NCBI GenBank assembly: GCA_027257055.1
Contig: JAPVLO010000570.1
Span: 1,812,001 to 1,876,000, forward strand
Origin: Cephalopachus bancanus
Lineage: Eukaryota; Chordata; Mammalia; Primates; Tarsiidae
Length of the DNA: 64,000 bases
Direction of reading: 5' to 3'
Shown here: in pieces, positions 23,079-35,089 of the stretch
How positions within the stretch are numbered: position 1 is the stretch's first letter
Layout: the number at the start of each line of letters is the position of its first letter
The notes under the pieces: generated by a model
Told to the model about the DNA's origin: nothing
What the model saw: only the letters and a program-made list of their open reading frames with translations
Database searches by the model: none
Position numbers and translations under genes: made by a program

Positions 23079-26000
23079 ATTTTTATATGTCACTCCAAAC
23101 CAGAAGTCGCAAACTGACAATACATAGCCAAATCTTTCATATAGACACATTTGAATTTGTGTCAATTGCTATTTCTTGTTATGCTTGCACAGCTTTTTTC
23201 CCTCCAGTAATTAAAAAGAAAACAACAACAAAATTTTCTGTGGTTATATCTCAGGCAAAAGAAGGAAAAATGAAAGATCTCTATTGTTTCCTATTTCAAG
23301 ATACTTATTCTTACACCAGACATTTTCACTCGTTTATATTATCTGCCAAGTCCCTGTGAGTATAAGAGTTTCCCAAACGCATCATAGCAGAAATACCAGA
23401 ACTCTGATCATTAATGTCAAACCCACCTTCAGTAGTCAACTCACATTTACCCAAACCACATACAATTAGTTTTGGTGTGCTGATAGTTCTGTGTCACTAC
23501 ATAACTGAGCTCCAATTTAAAGCTTACATTGTCTGTGTTCCCTAAGAAATGAGAGAATTAGGGAAAATTTGCTTAAATATAACCTTCTCATAACCCTGAA
23601 AAATCTAATTAACCATAATAAAATAAATCTTGACAATCCCTAAAGTTTTGAAACTGGTAAAATTCCTGGCATTTTATTATACATTTCATCACAAAATTAA
23701 AAGAGTTTAAGGTGGTTCATAAAGTTAAAGCATTAATGTCTCCCTTATGTACTATCTTAACTTGGACTTTTTAAAGAGAAACCATAAACAAAACGCCATA
23801 AAGACATCATATGAAATGAGCTCTTGCAAATTCAGATTTGTTGAACACGACACATATCTTAAACTCATAAGAGATGGAAACAAATATGAAACTTTAGTAT
23901 CTGGGACATGCAAAGCAGAATGATGAGAAATATTAAACATCATGTTTCCACTTATTTCAAGTACAATATATTTATCTAGTGTCTAAATTGAGACAAAGGA
24001 AGTCAGAAAAAGAGGGAGATTACTAAAAGAGCATGTTATAAGTGTTCTCCTTGAGATTGTTTTTGAAAGCTTTTAAAAACTGGGTGTGTAAGTTAAAGCT
24101 GCTTTTAGCACTTCCTCAACAGATCACCTTAGAATTTGCTAAACTTGGCAGCATTATAGGGGTCATATTTTCACACGGATGCACTCTTCCTGAACAGAGT
24201 GTATTTGACAGAATCAAGTTTTTCTTTCATGCCAGGCATTTGTGTGTCTGCTTTCCATAACAAACAGCAAGACAAAGCTCACCATTCTGGATTCTCTCCC
24301 AATATTTCCAATTTAGCTATGAAAACAAGGTTTTTATTTCATGGCTTGGAGATGTGCCTTTTAAAACTTAACTCATTAAGAGGATACAGCATTTTTCCTC
24401 AAAAATTATTTTATATTCTATGATTTGAATTTTGTTTGCCTATCTTTGGATATCGTGAAGTTGATCTTCTCGTTACTTAAATTGGTAAGGGAGACATTCT
24501 CATAAGTAATTCTTTTATTTTTTAACCTTACATGATTTAGCATTTTATTATAGTTCTCATTTGTATTCCTTTTCTGTTTCAGATACTAAATCTAGTCTCC
24601 ATAATCAGATTGGGAACAGCATTTATTTTGTTGTTAGATTTTTGACAGAGTCTAGAAGGTCTCAAGCTGTTAGAGTTTTGTCTGAAATAGACTTTCAAGA
24701 GTTCAGCTGTTACCATACTCTCTTCTGTCATAATAAATAGTGTCTGTCCAAAAAAGGGGACAACTTATTATGGTAGATTAGAACACTAATAGAGTAAGGA
24801 AAAAGATCTTGCCAGGATATATCTAGAATACATATTCAAATACACCATAAGCCTAACTCCTGCAGGTCTAAGGACAGCACTACATGCAGCCAGTACTCCC
24901 AGTCTTTTATAGAAGTCAAAGCATTCAGTGAAAACTTTTATACTAAAAGAATGACTATTCAGTTCTTCATTCTGAAGCAGGTTATTAGAAGGAGACTGGC
25001 AAGAAGACTTGTTTTTAAGTGTTCTCATTCCTATTAGGAAGAGAAATAAGTATGATTTTTTATTTGTAAAAGAAAATGGATATATTAAATTGATATTTCA
25101 GCTGAATACAATTATTGTCATCATAATCATCATTATTATCTGTGAGTGTAAATGACTAATTTGGAGGAGAATGTTAGTATATTTCACATGCCATCTTAAT
25201 TCTTTACTGTCATGCTTTCCTTTTAAGAATCTGCTTTCTTTAGCCTTTGAACTATTCAAAGATGCTATTATCATTCTTTTCAGTTCATAGGCCTACATTA
25301 TTCACAGTGCAAATATAATATAAAACTAGAACAGTTGTTTTGTACTAAAATATTTCACCATTCTTGCTGGGAGAGAAAATTATTGACTTTATAATAGATG
25401 GAGAACTGATATACAGAGATATTAATTCATTCCGTAGCACATTGGAGTACTACACAAAATGGGATATTAGAAAGTGTTAATGCATGTAGTGTTCTGTGTG
25501 ACTTCAGACATCATCACTAAACTTATGAAAGATTATTTTGAATGTAATTCAAGCTAAATACAAATCTGTTGCTGAAATCAAGAGGAGAATAAATGAGATT
25601 TTACAAAGAGGTTTGCAAAAGCACCATTAAAGACAAATTTATATTGCTGGACTATGAGTTAAAATTTATTTTTAGTCTCTTTTCCTCAAGGTTCAATATA
25701 GTAATTATAAAGCAAGGATGACACTTCATGAACTGGGGCTTCTTAGTGTTCACAATTGTGTATGTGTTCGTGTGTGTGTGTAGCTTTTAATTTTTAGTTT
25801 AAATACAAAACTGTACTGTGCTGCACCTGTATAGAAACCTGAAATTTTCCAGGCTGTTGCAGCCTGAGAAAAAAAGTCATATCAACAGAAGAGCAACAAA
25901 ACTAAATTTTTCTGACACTTCCTGTATTACTATTATAGAACTTCCCCCATTTAATTTAAGTTCAGAAAGAAGGGAAAGAAGTGGTATATCTTAAATAGGA

Positions 26001-26250
26001 ATGCTCTTCCCCTCTGTTTTTGTCTAGCTAACTCCTGTTCATGCATTAATGCCTCGCTTGAGACAGTTGCTATGGAAAGCCTTTCCTGACCTCCATTCTA
26101 TTTAGATGGCCCATCTGCACACATCCGTAAAACCCTTTGCCTAACCGTGTCCTGCTTTTTACAATAGTGATTATGGAATTGTAATCATTGGGCTACTTCT
26201 TAGCTGCCCTATTTGTCATCTTCTCTTATTCCTCGTGTTCCTTGTGCCTC
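23079..26250. other. 3.2 kb with no recognised repeat or gene
   Basis: One of the longest apparently unique stretches in the window. Several 60-90-codon open frames occur on both strands but none has a domain, a splice-bounded structure or sustained codon bias. The sequence is AT-rich, with local A/T runs only. Confidence 0.4.
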
Positions 26251-26252
26251 CT

Positions 26253-26378
26253 AGGCAGGAGTGCAGTGGCATGACCACAGCTTACTACAGCCTCAACCTC
26301 CTGGGCTCAAGTGATCCTCCCACCTCAACCTCCCTAATTGCTGGGATTACAGGTGTGAGCCATCATGATTGATCCCAA
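26253..26378 (-). mobile_element. Alu monomer fragment, old
   Basis: Reverse single arm (GGCAGGAGTGCAGTGGCATGACC ... GGGATTACAGGTGTGAGCCATC). There is no second arm and no visible tail. Confidence 0.8.
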
Positions 26379-26469
26379 TTCACCACCCATAGAAATGACT
26401 ATGAATTCCCAATGAGCAAGGACTCTGCTTTGTTGGGCTTCGAATTTCTTTTCTTTCTTTCTTTCTTTC

Positions 26470-26768
26470 TTTTTTTTTTTTTTTTTTTGAGTTGGAATCT
26501 CACTCTGTCACCCAGGCTGGAGTGAGGTGGCACACTTACAGCCACTACAGACTCGACCCACTGGGCTCAAGTGATCTCTCTGCCTCAGCTCTCCAAGTAG
26601 CTGGAACTAGAGGCATATGCCACCATGCCCAGCTAATTTTTTTATTTATTGGAGATGAGGTCTCGCCAAGTTGCCCAGACTGGGTCTCGAACCTGTAGGC
26701 TCAGGCAATCTTTTCACTTTTGCTTCCCATAGTGTTGGGATTACAGGTGTGAGCTACCACGTGTGACT
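26470..26768 (-). mobile_element. Alu, lineage type
   Basis: Full reverse dimer with a (TTTC)n/poly-T tail. The duplication GGGCTT-GAATTTCT (C on the left, T on the right) brackets it at about 26436 and 26769. Confidence 0.92.
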
Positions 26769-26948
26769 GGGGCTTTGAATTTCTAGCTCTTAAAATAATA
26801 TCTGATACATAGCAATGGCCAACCATTGTTTATTTAATAAATTATATAAATGAAAGAATCCTTAGGGGCTAGTCACATCAGCTATCACCATTTTCTTCTT
26901 TTCCTCCAGTTCACTGGCATGATGTATTCTGTTGCTGCTAATATGCAC

Positions 26949-27352
26949 TGTATTCAGTTGCTAAGGCTGCACAACAAAGTACCACAGACTGTTTTTAAAA
27001 ACAGAAGTTTATTTCCTCATAATTTTGGAGGTTAGAAGTCTGAAATGAGGATGTTGGCAGGGCTGGTTCCTTCTGGGGGTCATGTGGGAAGAATCTGTTC
27101 CAGGCCTCTTTCATTGTTTTGTAGATGGCTATCTTCTTCCTGTGTCATCGTCCTCCATTTGGATATATCTATGTCCCAATTTTCTCTTATAAAAGCATCA
27201 GTCATATTGGTTGAGGAATCACCCTAATGACCCTATTTTTACTTGCTTACCTCTCTAAAGACCCTGTCTTCAAATACAATGACATTTTGAGGTTCAAGGA
27301 GTTATGAATTCAACATATTAATTTTAAGGAGACATAATCCAGCACACAACTA
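26949..27352 (-). mobile_element. MLT1 LTR (MaLR), antisense
   Basis: The plus strand reads TGTATTCAGTTGCTAAGGCTGCACAACAAAGTACCACAGACTG..., then AGAAGTTTATTTCC, and ends AATTTTAAGGAGACATAATCCAGCACACAAC. This is the reverse complement of an MLT1-type LTR. It is full length (~400 bp) and solo. Confidence 0.85.
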
Positions 27353-27355
27353 CCA

Positions 27356-27460
27356 AAGGTGCTATTCTTAGAAATAACCATAATAGTAAGAAACTATTTC
27401 TAAGCACATATTTCATGTCAGAAACAGTACTAAGTGCTTTATATGAACACTTCTGACACA
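27356..27460 (-). mobile_element. MIR fragment
   Basis: AAGCACATATTTCATGTCAGAAACAGTACTAAGTGCTTTATATG matches the 3' side of MIR in antisense. It is short and diverged. Confidence 0.5.
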
Positions 27461-27523
27461 TAAGGTTGTCCCAGTGTCTGCCCAGACACATGCACTCATA
27501 CCTGTTGAAGCACCAATGTTTTT

Positions 27524-27821
27524 TTTTGTTGTTGTTGTTTTGTTTTTTTGAGTTGCAGTCTCACTCAGTTACCCAGACTGGAGTGCAGTGGCCGCTCCTG
27601 GCCACCGCAGCCTCGCCTGCTGGGCTCCGGCAATCCTTCCGCCTCAGCCTTCCGAGTAGCCGGAATTACAGGTATGCGCTACCACGCTCGGCTGATTTTT
27701 TGGTTTATTGTAGAGATGAGGTCTCGCTGCCCAGGCGGGTCTCGAACCCGCGGGCTCAGGCAATCCACTCACCTTAGCTTCCCAAAGGCGCGGAATTACA
27801 GACTGAGCCACCGAGCCCGGC
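27524..27821 (-). mobile_element. Alu, young lineage-specific type
   Basis: CpG-rich reverse dimer flanked by a perfect 17-bp duplication TGAAGCACCAATGTTTT (27507-27523 and 27822-27838). Confidence 0.96.
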
Positions 27822-27993
27822 TGAAGCACCAATGTTTTGTCCATCCTATGATTTGGTAGTTAACCCCAATGAAGAAACGACACTTTACTTACATTGGTGT
27901 AATACTTTACTTAGTAAGGTACCGAGTAGTGTTACTCAGCACTCTAAAGGATTAACAGATAATTTATCAGAGCAGTTATTTTTCTCTTTATTC

Positions 27994-28080
27994 ATTTTTT
28001 TTTAAGTGAGAAAGCAGGACTTAATGAGAGGACAGAAAAGTTCCCAGACTGGAAGGGTACCCAAAGGGGTTGCCCGTCTC
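27994..28080 (-). mobile_element. Stand-alone ERV R-region mini-insert (copy 2)
   Basis: On the minus strand a 72-bp core (28004-28075) runs from GGGCAACC to CTTTCTCACTT and is followed by nine A's (27995-28003). Its two ends coincide with those of copy 1 at 19.74 kb. The polyadenylation signal is altered (CATTAAG). Flanks TCTCTTTATT / TCTCTTTTATT are a plausible but imperfect target duplication. It lies ~720 bp from an LTR holding the parent block, so a local origin must also be considered. Confidence 0.5.
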
Positions 28081-28796
28081 TTTTATTTTATTTTATTTTT
28101 TTTGCACTCTCCATATATGAAACCTCAGTCATGGGTTCACAGGAGCTGAGTCAAGGGACCAAGATGACTGGCAACCTAAAGGCTGTATTCAGAATTATAC
28201 CACTCCATCCATGCCCTAGAGATGATGCAGTTTTTTGTCTGGTTGGCGAGTTGGGCCTCCAAGAGATGCTGCAACTCCTGAAGCTGCCCTACCAAGATCC
28301 ACGTGGTGGCCTGGGAACTGATGGTGTCTGGATAAGGGAACATAGTGGCCCCTGGGAAATAGGGGATGTCAACAGCTGCAGAGCACCCAAGGAGTGTTAC
28401 AGTTCTCTTAGTTTGGGGGTCGGTGAGCCAAACCAGGAGAAGTATTTATTGCTCTGCCGGCTCAGTGGGCTGATGAGACAGCCGCCCCCCCGACCCACAT
28501 GTTCTCAGCTCTGCCACAGCTCTGCCAGTTTGGCCGGCCTGTGAGCCAGCCCCTGAGAAATGTTCGTAGCTCTGTTAAGTGGACCAGGTGAGTCAGCCTC
28601 CAGAAGTGTTCACAGCCCTGTGGGCTTGGTAGGCAAGCAAGCCAGATCCCCAAGGAGTGTTGAAGCTCTCTCAGCTTGGCGGGTTTAGCTCTTTCAGATC
28701 GGGGTGTGCAGCTCTTCTAGTCCAGCAGCTCTTTTAGTTCTGCAGTTCCTGGTTTTTGTCTCACGCCCAGGACGAATAAGGGACACAGACACCAAA
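28081..28796 (-). mobile_element. ERV class I LTR, U5-side and adjoining sequence
   Basis: Read on the minus strand, this follows the LTR's presumed R region. It contains a degenerate series of AGAGCT-centred units (plus-strand AGCTCT at 28507, 28518, 28568, 28663, 28687, 28710 and 28728). These recall the GAGCTGTAACACT repeats of some class I LTRs such as LTR12-type. A (TTTTA)n/poly-T at 28081-28103 suggests an A-rich end to a minus-strand insertion. A plus-strand open frame (28131-28544) appears spurious. No primer-binding site or gag was identified. Confidence 0.45.
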
Positions 28797-29075
28797 AAGT
28801 GAGTAAGTAGGAATTTATTAGAAGACAGAAAAGCTCCCGGTAGTGGGAGGGGACCCAAAGGAGGGTTGCCAGCCAGAGTTTTAGATAGTCTTAAGAGCGT
28901 GCTGATTGGGTGATGGTACCTCCAATCAGAGAGAGGTACCATGGTGTGTGATTAAAATGCACCAATAGGGAGGAGGTTGGAAATGGCCAATCAAGAGTAA
29001 GCGTGTGAAAGGGGAAGTCCACAGACATGGAAATAGGTGTTCTCACTCAAGTTCATGGAGCTCATAGCAGAATTT
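28797..29075 (-). mobile_element. ERV class I LTR, U3 and R
   Basis: On the minus strand the order is CCAAT-type elements (for example at 28905-28909), an AT-rich TATA-like patch (28874-28896), then a ~74-bp R-like block (28797-28870) holding AATAAA (28814-28819) ~17 nt before its end. That is a complete LTR promoter plus polyadenylation unit. The outer (U3) end is not sharply defined. It is the likely parent of the two mini-inserts. Confidence 0.6.
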
Positions 29076-29389
29076 TTTTCCCCATGTCTGCCCTAATCTA
29101 TCTGCTGATACAGTTTCTTCCTTTCTTCTCTCTCAGCACTGCTCTTATGTGCTTTGATGTCTTCTTCTTTTGGTTTGAATGTTCCCCCAGAACTTACATG
29201 AAATAGACCCCCATTTCCATCATACCTCCAGACATGCCTGATTTATAAAAAATGCATTAGTTCTCAGGAGAGATCCCAGCTAAATGTAGCTGCAAATTGA
29301 GTCTTCACTATACTTTTCTAAAAAATTTTACTCATGCAATTGTTTTTTGTTGTTTGTATTTTTAAAAATTTTTAAGTACTTACTCGACA

Positions 29390-30295
29390 GATTATATATA
29401 TATATTTTTCAAGATATGCAATGTGATGATTTGATATGTATAAATATTGCATAATAATTTTCACAATTAAATTAATTAACACATCCATCACTACTCATGC
29501 TGTATATTATTGCTCCAAAACTTGTTTATAAATGAAAGTTTATACCCATTGATCAACATCTTCTCATTTTATTTACCCCCTGAATTCTGGCAACCACCAC
29601 TCGACATTCTGTTTCTATAATTTTGACATTTTTAGATTCCACATCTAAGTGAGATCATACAATATTTGCCTTTCTGTGACTGGCTTATTTCACTTAACAT
29701 AATGTCTTCCAAGTTCATCCACATTGTCACAAATTGCAAGATTTCCTTATTTTTAATGGCTGAATAATATTCCTTTATATCTACATATGTATGTATATAT
29801 AGATATATATCTATGTATCTGAATATATATGTATATCACAATTTCTTTATCTACTTTTCCATTAATGGAAATATTTAGGTAGTTTTCATATCTTGTCTGT
29901 TGCAAACTATGCAGCAATGAATACAGGAGTGCAGAAATCTCTTTGAACTACTGATTTCATTCCTTTCAGATATATACACAGAAGTGGAATTTGTGGCTCC
30001 TATGGGTAGCTCTATTTTTAATTTTTTGAGAAATTTTTTTGAGAATTTGTATGTAATGTTTTCCATAATGGTTGTACCAATTCACGTTCTCACCAACAGT
30101 GTACAAGGGTTCCCTTTTTCCACATCCATGCCAACACTTGTTATTGCTTGTCTTTTTGATAATAATCATCCTAACAGGTGTGCAATGATATCTCAGTGTG
30201 GTTTTGATTCACATTTCTTTGATGATTAGTGATGTTGAGCACCTTTTCATATATCTGTTGGTCGTTTGTACATCTGACTTGAAAAGAAAAAAGTC
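29390..30295 (-). mobile_element. L1 antisense 3' region
   Basis: Contains AAGTGAGATCATACAATATTTGCC, CTTATTTCACTTAACATAATGTC, GGTGTGCAATGATATCTCAGTGTGG and GATGATTAGTGATGTTGAGCA, all antisense L1 ORF2-end landmarks. A (TA)n tract lies at its left edge (29393-29405) and another TATATA-rich part at 29790-29835. It continues past an Alu and a second L1 tail to about 30960. Confidence 0.85.
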
Positions 30296-30299
30296 TATT

Positions 30300-30490
30300 C
30301 TGTTCCTATATCCATTTTCCATATCCAGGTCCATTTCCATCTCACTGTGTTGCCCAGGTTAGAATGCAGTGGCTAGTCACAGGTTCAGTCATAGTACACT
30401 ACAGCCTCCAACTCCTGGACTTAGGTAATCTTCTTTCCTCAACCTTATGAACAGCTAGGACTACAAGTGCACACCACTAAACCTGGATTT
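30300..30490 (-). mobile_element. Old Alu fragment
   Basis: Diverged reverse Alu arm (CTCACTGTGTTGCCCAGGTTAGAATGCAGTGG ... AGCTAGGACTACAAGTGC) nested in antisense L1. Confidence 0.75.
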
Positions 30491-30545
30491 TAAACTTTTA
30501 AAAATTCGATTACTATTATTTTGTGTTGGTGACTGGTATGAATTC

Positions 30546-30835
30546 CTTGTATATTTTAGGAATTAACCCGAGTATCACATGTTCTCACTCATATAATGGA
30601 CCTTGAACATCCAATGTAATACTATAAGAAAATGACTGACGGTACTGGGAAACTATGGGGGGGATGGGATTAACAGTAGCAAATATCTGTCTGGGGATGG
30701 GAAAACACCTCTTATCAACAGGGTGCCTGAATGAAACGTAATTGTACACCTAACCCTTAACTGTACCCCACAAAACCATAATAAAAAATATTGATTAATT
30801 AAACAAAACAAAACAAACAAAAAAAACCCCATATC
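30546..30835 (+). mobile_element. L1 3' end, same lineage as the 42.9-kb L1
   Basis: Sense sequence ATCACATGTTCTCACTCATATAATGGACCTTGAACATCC ... TGTACACCTAACCCTTAACTGTACCCCACA ... is the complement of the 3' end of the full-length L1 at 42.9-43.15 kb. It ends in an A-rich (AAAAC)n tail and is 5'-truncated to ~290 bp. Confidence 0.85.
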
Positions 30836-30960
30836 ATATATATAGTTTGTAAATATTTTCTCCCATTCTATAGGTTGCTTTTCATTCTGCTGATTATTTC
30901 CTTTGCTGTTGCAACTGTTTTTTTCCATTTCAAGTGGAAAGGTGAGATGTGGTGAAGAGT
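30836..30960 (-). mobile_element. L1 antisense, continuation
   Basis: GTTTGTAAATATTTTCTCCCATTCTATAGGTTGC...CCTTTGCTGTTGCAACTG is antisense L1 ORF2. It continues the 29.39-30.3 kb segment interrupted by the Alu and the L1 tail. Confidence 0.75.
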
Positions 30961-31590
30961 CATTCCTTAAATTTGTAAGCATTATCATTTCCTTTATTAT
31001 AAGGACTGAGGATGTGTTATACAGAGCTAAAAACTGAGATAATTTTTTTTGATGGGGGAGTGAGGGTAAGAGACTGTAGTGAAAAGAGAAGGAAGTTTAA
31101 GAGTTTATGTAGTTCATGTTTTTTGAGCAAGATCATAGACATCAAAAGCTTAATTAACACCTAGTTTTCCTCCTCATGGGAAAAAAGGAGTTTGTACAAA
31201 GGTAGTGGAAAAAGAAAGGAGTTAATGCATGAGGGGAAAAAAAAAATCCCTTTCCTTCTCTCTTTTAGAAGTGTTAGGGGTAAATACAGCTGTAACCCCT
31301 CCAAGGCCAAGAAAAGCCTGGTAGTTGAATATGTTCTACCTCAGCTTCTCCATAGACTGATGAGAGTGTCTTACATTCAGGACCATGGAAAGATTGACTC
31401 ATTCAATCTTCCACTATGTGAGCAGACATAGAATTGCTCAGTGATTTTCTTAATTTAGCTAAATTCTTTTTTCTAAAGACTATTTGGGGAATCCAATTAC
31501 TCTAAATGAATTCTAAATATACCCTGAAGGCTTTATTTTAAAAACTTGAGATCAATAGGGGAAAAGGGAAGTTTAAAATTATTTTCCATT
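30961..31590. other. No feature recognised
   Basis: AT-rich DNA. A 79-codon open frame at 31192-31431 lacks any supporting evidence. Confidence 0.4.
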
Positions 31591-31591
31591 C

Positions 31592-31738
31592 AGGCTGGGA
31601 GTGGTGGCTCAAGCTTATAGTCCCAGCATTTGGGATGCCAAGACTGAAGGATTGCTAGAGGCCAGGAGTTTGAGACCAGCCTGGGCAACATGGCAAAACC
31701 CCATCTTTACAAAAATAAAAATAAATTTTAAAATAAAA
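31592..31738 (+). mobile_element. Alu left-monomer (FLAM-type)
   Basis: One arm (GGCTGGGAGTGGTGGCTCAAGC ... GCAACATGGCAAAACCCC) with an (AAATA)n tail. Near-identical flanks AATTATTTTCCATTC / AATAATTTTCCATTC are a probable target duplication. Confidence 0.82.
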
Positions 31739-31753
31739 TAAAATAATTTTCCA

Positions 31754-34200
31754 TTCTAAAAATACCTCTCCATATGATTCAATTAGCACTTTATATTTAC
31801 CACAATTTTACATTTAATTGACAAAATGTTTTATTGTCCTTTAATGTTGTGGTTAAGTTGTAATACATTAATACTGTCAAAACTTTTCAAGCCAGATTAC
31901 CTAAATCTTGGTGACTTTTATTGCCAGAATTTGATAGATATTTTTTCCCTCCAATCTTTAATCATTTTTCCCTCTATTTAGTCTACCAAAGCCTGTTATA
32001 ATTGCTGCTCTTGTAGTGTCAGGAGGAATTCACATCTCTTTGCAAAATTAAACTTATTGAGCTGGTGTTTCATAGGCTAGACCGGTACATTTTTTTCTTA
32101 ACCTTGGGAATTGCCTACTCACGTTAGTTGGAGCTGAGTAAACATATCAAGGAGATGTCCTTGATCAAGAAGGAGAGCCCTTCTTTCACTTGAGAACCAA
32201 GTAACAAAGGTACAGTTATCAGTGCTAGTAATATTGTATCTCCAGGAGAATTTAAGGGATAATTTTTAATTATCGGTAGATGACTAAACTTTTTTATTGC
32301 AGAACCGACCTATTTATAAAATTACAAATTCCTTCACAAACATTTTGGAAAATTGACCTTTGCATACTAGCGTTATCATAAAAACATACTTTTTAAGTGT
32401 ATGCAATTAAAATTTTTTGTCAACAATGTTAAAAACTTGAAATTAATGTGGAAAGCAAAAAGGCCCTTAGTATGTATTCCGTGGGAGAAGGCAACACAGC
32501 ACTTTTTCACCTATAATTTTAATTTGCAAGTTCAATATCTCTCTCCAAACATGCCAGCTATGTACTCCAAATAAGATCAAGGTTCACCTCAGTAACCTAT
32601 AAGTAGTGCTTGAGGACTGCCAGCATATTTTTGTGACTTAATGCTTGATGTTGTCAGCCCTTATCATACTTTGAAAATGCTTCATTAAATCTTAAATCTT
32701 TCTAACAATATTACCTGATATATATATACCTATCGGTGAATCTTAATGTTTCCCAAGAAAAAGTAGGGAATGACATTATTAAAAAGAAAGCATTATTTTC
32801 TGGCTTTGATTAAATATATATATATATGTATATATATATATATTTATATTTCACAGTCTTAATTTTGTTTTTCTGAACAATAAGTCAAACCCAATATGTG
32901 CCAAGTACAATGCATGATTTGATCATTTCACCAGTCAGTGCTTTTCCACACCATTATTGGGGACATTATGCTACTAGCTATAAAACAAATGACTAAAATC
33001 CAGAAGGATTATGCTATGAGAGTATACTCAAAGGATATGATGTGGAAGAATGATATGTAAAAACCTATGTAAATAAAATAATACTTTAATACTGTATGTA
33101 GATACTCCTTTGGGACAAATAACTTTGAACAGAGATCTATTTTTCCAAGTGTTGTCTGCTCGAATGGCTTTGATGCTCACACAGGGGAATAATAGATAGT
33201 CCTTTCTTGCAAGTGGGCTATTGCTTCTGCTGTACTGAGTGTCTGCATTGATGAACAGTTATTACTGATAAGAGTTAAATCTAAAAAGGGCTGTCAACTA
33301 GCAAAGTCCTACTTTTACCGTGTGATGTGTACATATGAGGCTATTCAAAGAATCATCAGTCTTGAAATAAGGATGCTGTACCCACTCTCCTTCAGCCCAG
33401 TATGGTTTTACCTGGTTTAAAAACAGGGGCATAGGTGAATATTTGTAAGATTATTTAAATATAGCAAGCTATAGAGCTGCAAATAATTATTTTTATGGCA
33501 ACCTGAATCTCTTTACATCTTTAACCTTGAGACACTTATTTTTAATATCTTCTATGTTCTTTAATAAGGTGTGATAACTCCATTAAGTAGTATAAAATAT
33601 TTTCATTTTTCTACTTTTTGTAATGAAAATAACTAAAATCCCTAAAAATAATATCTTTTGCATGTTTACAGAAAGATATAAACAAATATTTAAATAGCTT
33701 TCTTAATAAAGTTTTAAAAAAACTGATGCTTTATATTGACCTGAAATTTAACAAATTTATTCTTCTTAACAAGTATAGAGAAAATAGTAATCATCAAATT
33801 TCTATTTTGAAATGTGAAATTGAAAACAATGACAGCAATTCATTTTATTTGTTTGATTTCTATCCAAATGCTAATTTAAGGAATATAGATAACTTTGGTT
33901 GATAAGAGCACTGAGTGCGGACCCACAATTCAGTGCAATGTATTTGTTATTTCTGTGAGTATAATAGAAATTGCTAAGTTTGTAATTTACATTCTCATCC
34001 AAATAATTCCTGCCTATACTGAATAGAATGGATGGTATAGCTCTGTGGCACAATACAAAGACTTTACTTGTAGGTGATATTGATTCATTAATTAGTATTC
34101 ACTCAATTTTCCAGCTAATATTTCTTAATTTTATCTATAAAATATACCAAGAAATGTGGAAGCGTTTTAATTCATATGGTCTTTAAAAATTCAAACAATC
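31754..34200. other. 2.4 kb with no recognised repeat or gene
   Basis: AT-rich single-copy-looking DNA with a (TA)n tract at 32813-32843. No exon or repeat family is supported. Confidence 0.4.
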
Positions 34201-34770
34201 TATGCTTTCAACATTCCCTTTTCCACCACTTGATAGCTTCCTGTGTATCTTTCTGGAACCTTTCTATGCATATTAAACATATGCACATATATGTATGTTT
34301 GTATTCCTTTCTTCTTTACCCAGATAATAGCACACTATTTAAATGGTAGCATAGTATAAAATTTTTGCATGTTTCTTTTAAAATATAATATATCTTGGGT
34401 ATTATTCTGGTAAATCTAGATCTGCTGCACTTATAAGTGTTTACACTGCATTATAATTGCTTGGATATACCATCACTTATTTGTCAATTTCCTACTGACG
34501 CACATTTATATTGTTTTCAGTTTTTTGGTAATGCAAACAATCTTCAGTAATTATCCTATGTGTACTTCTTATTGTACATTTATAATAATGCTTACAGAAT
34601 AATTCTAAAAGTAGAGTTGTTGAGTGAAAGAATATTTTAAATTTTAATTGATTTTGTCAAAATGCTTTCCAAACAATAATTTATGAGTGCCTATTTTCCT
34701 ATACTTTAGCTCTTCTGTTTTTGTGTGACTCTAATTATTACAAGCTTTTTCTTACATTATGTTACAATAT
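34200..34770 (-). mobile_element. L1M antisense 3' portion
   Basis: ATTATAATTGCTTGGATATACCATCACTTATTTG, TTTTTTGGTAATGCAAACAATC and GTAGAGTTGTTGAGTGAAAGAATATT follow the order of an old L1M 3' end in antisense ('accataatttatttaaccag', 'gctattataaacaatgctgc', 'ggaattgctgggtcaaagg'). Confidence 0.65.
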
Positions 34771-35089
34771 ATTTTTCTATAATATTTTCCATTTGTTCTA
34801 GTACTAACTTCTGCATTTATACATAACATAAGCAATCTCTCTCATATAACAACCCTTTAAGCAGGTAAAAAGCATTTCCATGTCCTGCTCAAGTCTTTTT
34901 TTCTCAAGATTTTGCACTCTATATTGGAAATTTGCCAGTTGTTTGTCATATTTATCTCTTGCCCTTCCTTTGTTTTGCTCTGAATCACAAAGGGCTAACC
35001 TGTGAGGTCGTGTTTTTCAGGCTCATGTTGGCTGACTTCTTACTGTGTTTGCCAATGTGAGACACTGACAGAATATTGGCGAGAGGAAG

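Noticed and set aside
28131..28544. 137-codon plus-strand open frame
   Set aside because: It lies antisense in ERV LTR-associated DNA, has no recognised domain and starts without supporting context. It overlaps the AGCTCT repeats.
28000..29090. A complete provirus between the R-like blocks at 28.0 and 28.8 kb
   Set aside because: Only ~0.7 kb separates the blocks, with no gag, pol or env. The 28.0-kb copy lacks U3 and U5, so it is not a second LTR.
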